Origin: Climacium dendroides
Lineage: Eukaryota; Streptophyta; Bryopsida; Hypnales; Climaciaceae
DNA length: 64,000 bases
Assembly: GCA_950106755.1 (NCBI GenBank)
Contig: OX467083.1
Coordinates: 44,282,555 to 44,346,554 of the forward strand
Direction of reading: 5' to 3'
The notes beneath the pieces are model-generated. The model did not search any database. It saw only the letters and a program-made list of their open reading frames with translations, and had not been told where the DNA came from. Below, one piece after another: positions 61,127 through 64,000 of this stretch. A program made the position numbers and the translations under genes. Position 1 is the first letter of the stretch. Every line of letters starts with the position of its first letter.

Positions 61127-61159
61127 GGAAGGAAGGGACTACTTCAGTTGTTTGCGGAG
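61127..61159. repeat. 33-bp direct repeat flanking the Copia element, right copy
   Basis: GGAAGGAAGGGACTACTTCA...TTTGCGGAG; starts at the base after the LTR. Confidence 0.85.
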
Positions 61160-61274
61160 GAATTCAATCGGGACTCATTCTGTGGAACTTCATAAACTTA
61201 ACTTACTTGTGTGCCATGAAACTTGTACAACTTACACACAAGTAAGTTGTACAAAGGGACCCCAAGGGCCTTTC

Positions 61275-61740
61275 AAGGATTATTTTACTTGTGTACCATG
61301 AAACAAAGCCTATACACTTCCTTGGTGAAGGCTTTCCAACGGTACGAAGAACATGATATGGGGATGCATGGTTGAAGAGATTTCACCGTAACAAACAAAA
61401 CTAATAAATAAATGAACAAACAACCTAATTTAAGGTGTAGACTAGTTGTGTTGTGTGTCGTTGTTAGAATCAAATTAAAGTTAAAGTGATTTTTAAAACT
61501 TTAAAATCATAGAAACTTTGAAATTCAATAACTTTCACATGTTAGGTTGAAATGCCACGAAACAAAGTTATTGAATTTCAAAGTTTCTATGAATTACAAA
61601 ATTTAATAAATTCTTGTTGAGGGCCTTTGGATGGTACAAGAAATGCAACCATTGAATGCAATGTCCAAGAGATATTGCCATAACAAATAAAATAAAGAAA
61701 TAGCCTGACTTAAGGTGTAGATTAATGTTTTGGGTATCAT
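61275..61740 (-). repeat. Two adjacent dispersed repeat family 1 copies, same orientation
   Basis: Both contain GAAACAAAG, (C/G)TTTCCAAC or CTTTGGATGGTAC, a GAGATTTCACCGTAACAAA / GAGATATTGCCATAACAAA block and CTTAAGGTGTAGA (or its TTTAAGG variant). The second includes a repeated TTATTGAATTTCAAAGTTTC. Confidence 0.7.
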
Positions 61741-64000
61741 GTCTTGGGAAGGTGAGATTGGGGTGAAAACAAAACAATATGGGATGACAGCATCTTTAAT
61801 AGACTCCAAAATTTGGAAGTGTGTCGTATGCTAGGGTGTGCTTATGCAAGAGCACATATTGTCTTATGCATTGGAATTATGTAAGACTGGTGTGCCTATT
61901 CTTTATAGGCAATTCTTGCATGTGGGATTTAGATATTTAATTTAAAAATATTGAGTTTATTATAAATAGACATTTTATTTCATGATATATGTATATATAT
62001 GGAAATTTATTAATGGTACTTATGAAGAATTATAGATTTAAAAACAATTGATTTTGTTTTAAGAGCAATTCATTTTGACAAATTTGGTTAGTTTTTTTAT
62101 CATACTAATCTTGAAAACTGCATTGTGGAATGTTGATGAAACTTTTTGGATTGTTTGCATAGTTGAATTTTCTTCAAGATTCAACAATTATTTGTTGAGT
62201 TGTATAACCAAAAGAATTAGCATTTGTTGAACCTTATTTTTAGAAAAAAATAAATATTTGGTAGAGAAGTACTAACCTTCCCTAGCACTTATGATATTTA
62301 ACCACCTCTGAATACTTGGGATTTTGGATGGAACATCTACAGTACTTAATTAATTATTGTGCCTAATTTTACCAAAATGAAACTCTCAACTCCCAATGGA
62401 ATTCCTCCTTCCAAATCTTTTTCTAAACATTTCATTTCTATGAATGCGAGACAATTTCTAATGCATAGTAGTATTGATTTTGGAACATCTAAAAATGCAA
62501 CCTAGTTTACAACAAATGAGTTTGTTTATCCAAAATTACATTGAAATTTGACTACATTGTTCTTGAGACTATATCAATCACAATTCAATTTTTGAGAAAA
62601 CAATTTTTTTTAAAGTAGAATGATTTTATAGGCCTTATATAAATCAATTTTTTTCCTTGAAAATAATTGCACCTTTTTAATTGCTAACATTAATGTCAAA
62701 ATTGTGAACAAATACACTAATTCTTTCATGAATTGAAGGTTTCCATGAGGGAAGGATGGAAATGCCAATTTTTACACTAGTTTGGCAAATATAATTGTAC
62801 AATATCACATTATTTTGTTCCAAATGCACCAACTTGTCATTTATGGCCCTCAAGAATATAAAAATTATAGGACCATTGATAGTGACAAGAAAAAAATGGA
62901 AGTCATTTCAATTCCTATTATGTCCCAAGTCTTAAATCCCTATACTTTTCAAAATTTCATAGGTAGAGAGCTGAAAATTGGGATTTGGGACTTCATATCA
63001 TGTACCAAGTCTGAAGTTCCACATCACTCTAACATGCCTACATGGAAACATTTCGAAGAGTTTTCATGCCAAGGACGTGGGAATTAGAGGCTAAATTAGG
63101 TGTAGCTAAAATAAAAATCCAATTTGTCTTGTAAGTCCCTGGAACAGTTTTTTTTAATATGAAATGAAGAGAAACACCATGTAAGACATCCTAGTCAGCT
63201 AAAATTTTCTCCAAATTTGTCCCACATAGATTTGATGCTAAAAGTGCCCCTCCAAATGACTTTTTGACTTATTGACCCATTTGAAGAACATTTAATTGTC
63301 TCTTGTATATAATATTATACAATAAATAATAGAGTTAGGACTTTGGTCTTTATACTGAGTTCTAAGTCCCACATCACTTATTTTTATTCACCTTTTGCAA
63401 CCCAAGAAAATTGGAACTTGGCCCTATTATACTCCATTTTGAAAATTTGAAAATACTTCAATTCAATATTTTATTGCAATTATAACTTTGGGCCTACAAT
63501 CATAGTCTATTGATTTTTTTAATTAGAAAATGAGATAAAATTTTAGTTTACACCATGATTTTATAATTCTAATTTGAAATTGACTAGGAAAATTAATTGG
63601 AATCACAATGTTCTAAGTTGTAGCTTACACATATAGAGAAACTACCAAATTCTTGAAGCATCTTTTATATTTGATATGATGTTTTATACTTTTTGTTCAA
63701 AAATTGAGAGTAATTTTAAATTTCCACAAAAAATTATGACTTATAGAAGATATATGATCAAATCTTTAAAAAAATAAAAAAATTCATTCATATATAGTTG
63801 CAAAAGAGGTGTATACTAAGAGAAGAATTTGACATTTGGAAACATGGTTATAGGCTCATCCTTTCCTAATTGTGGGAATGCGATTCCACATGCTAGACCC
63901 ATAATACTAGCATAGGACGGAAAAATTCAAAAATTGTCTCCTTCAGAAGGAAAGTTTTTGAGTTCTCCTAGGAAGTTAAGGCAAATTAGGAAAACCGGAT
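61741..64000. other. AT-rich intergenic DNA to the end of the window
   Basis: No gene or element boundary recognised. The 101-codon frame at 62782-63087 has no known similarity. Confidence 0.5.

Overview
The window looks like nuclear DNA of a land plant, probably a seedless one (a bryophyte-like, perhaps moss, genome; low confidence). The evidence is short-intron genes with GT-AG introns, a plant-specific TIFY protein, telo-box motifs (AAACCCTAA), organelle-like tRNA debris, and plant-type transposable elements (Copia, a CACTA-type MITE). Genes have mid-range GC and sit as islands in very AT-rich repeat DNA.

Layout. (1) 150-3804 (+): a seven-exon leucine-rich-repeat protein gene of 641 codons; one intron starts with GC and another carries a degenerate tRNA-Val-like sequence. 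(2) 3805-8900: AT-rich repeats, including a complete 0.9-kb TTAA-flanked element. (3) 8938-11900 (-): a five-exon gene for a conserved plant protein of unknown function (376 aa); the 3' end of exon 1 and its splice donor are triplicated inside intron 1. (4) 12.4-17.4 kb: more repeats and nested insertions. (5) 18230-18751 (-): a single-exon gene for a small four-helix membrane protein, with a duplicated 3' flank. (6) 21932-24168 (-): a five-exon TIFY-domain gene without a visible Jas motif, TIFY8-like, followed upstream by a long moderately GC-rich leader or promoter zone and an extremely GC-rich block at 26.1 kb. (7) 26.6-64 kb: essentially gene-free, AT-rich DNA made of decayed dispersed repeats, minisatellites, foldback elements and a rearranged Copia retrotransposon (56946-61126).

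The genes show no sign of acting together; they are ordinary separate plant loci, and their exon-intron structures were reconstructed here from splice signals, reading phase and protein continuity. The most unusual content is in the repeats. One is a family of about 0.8-0.95-kb non-autonomous elements that start CCCCTAAAGG, end in its complement and sit at TTAA, as expected of piggyBac-type transposition, which is not commonly described in plants. Another is a Copia element that carries a 417-bp-arm palindrome hinged on a copy of its own LTR/primer-binding junction, is flanked by 33-bp direct repeats, and has a MITE in one LTR.

All similarity statements rest on recognition by eye. Repeat boundaries given to the base are those where both ends could be read; the others are approximate.
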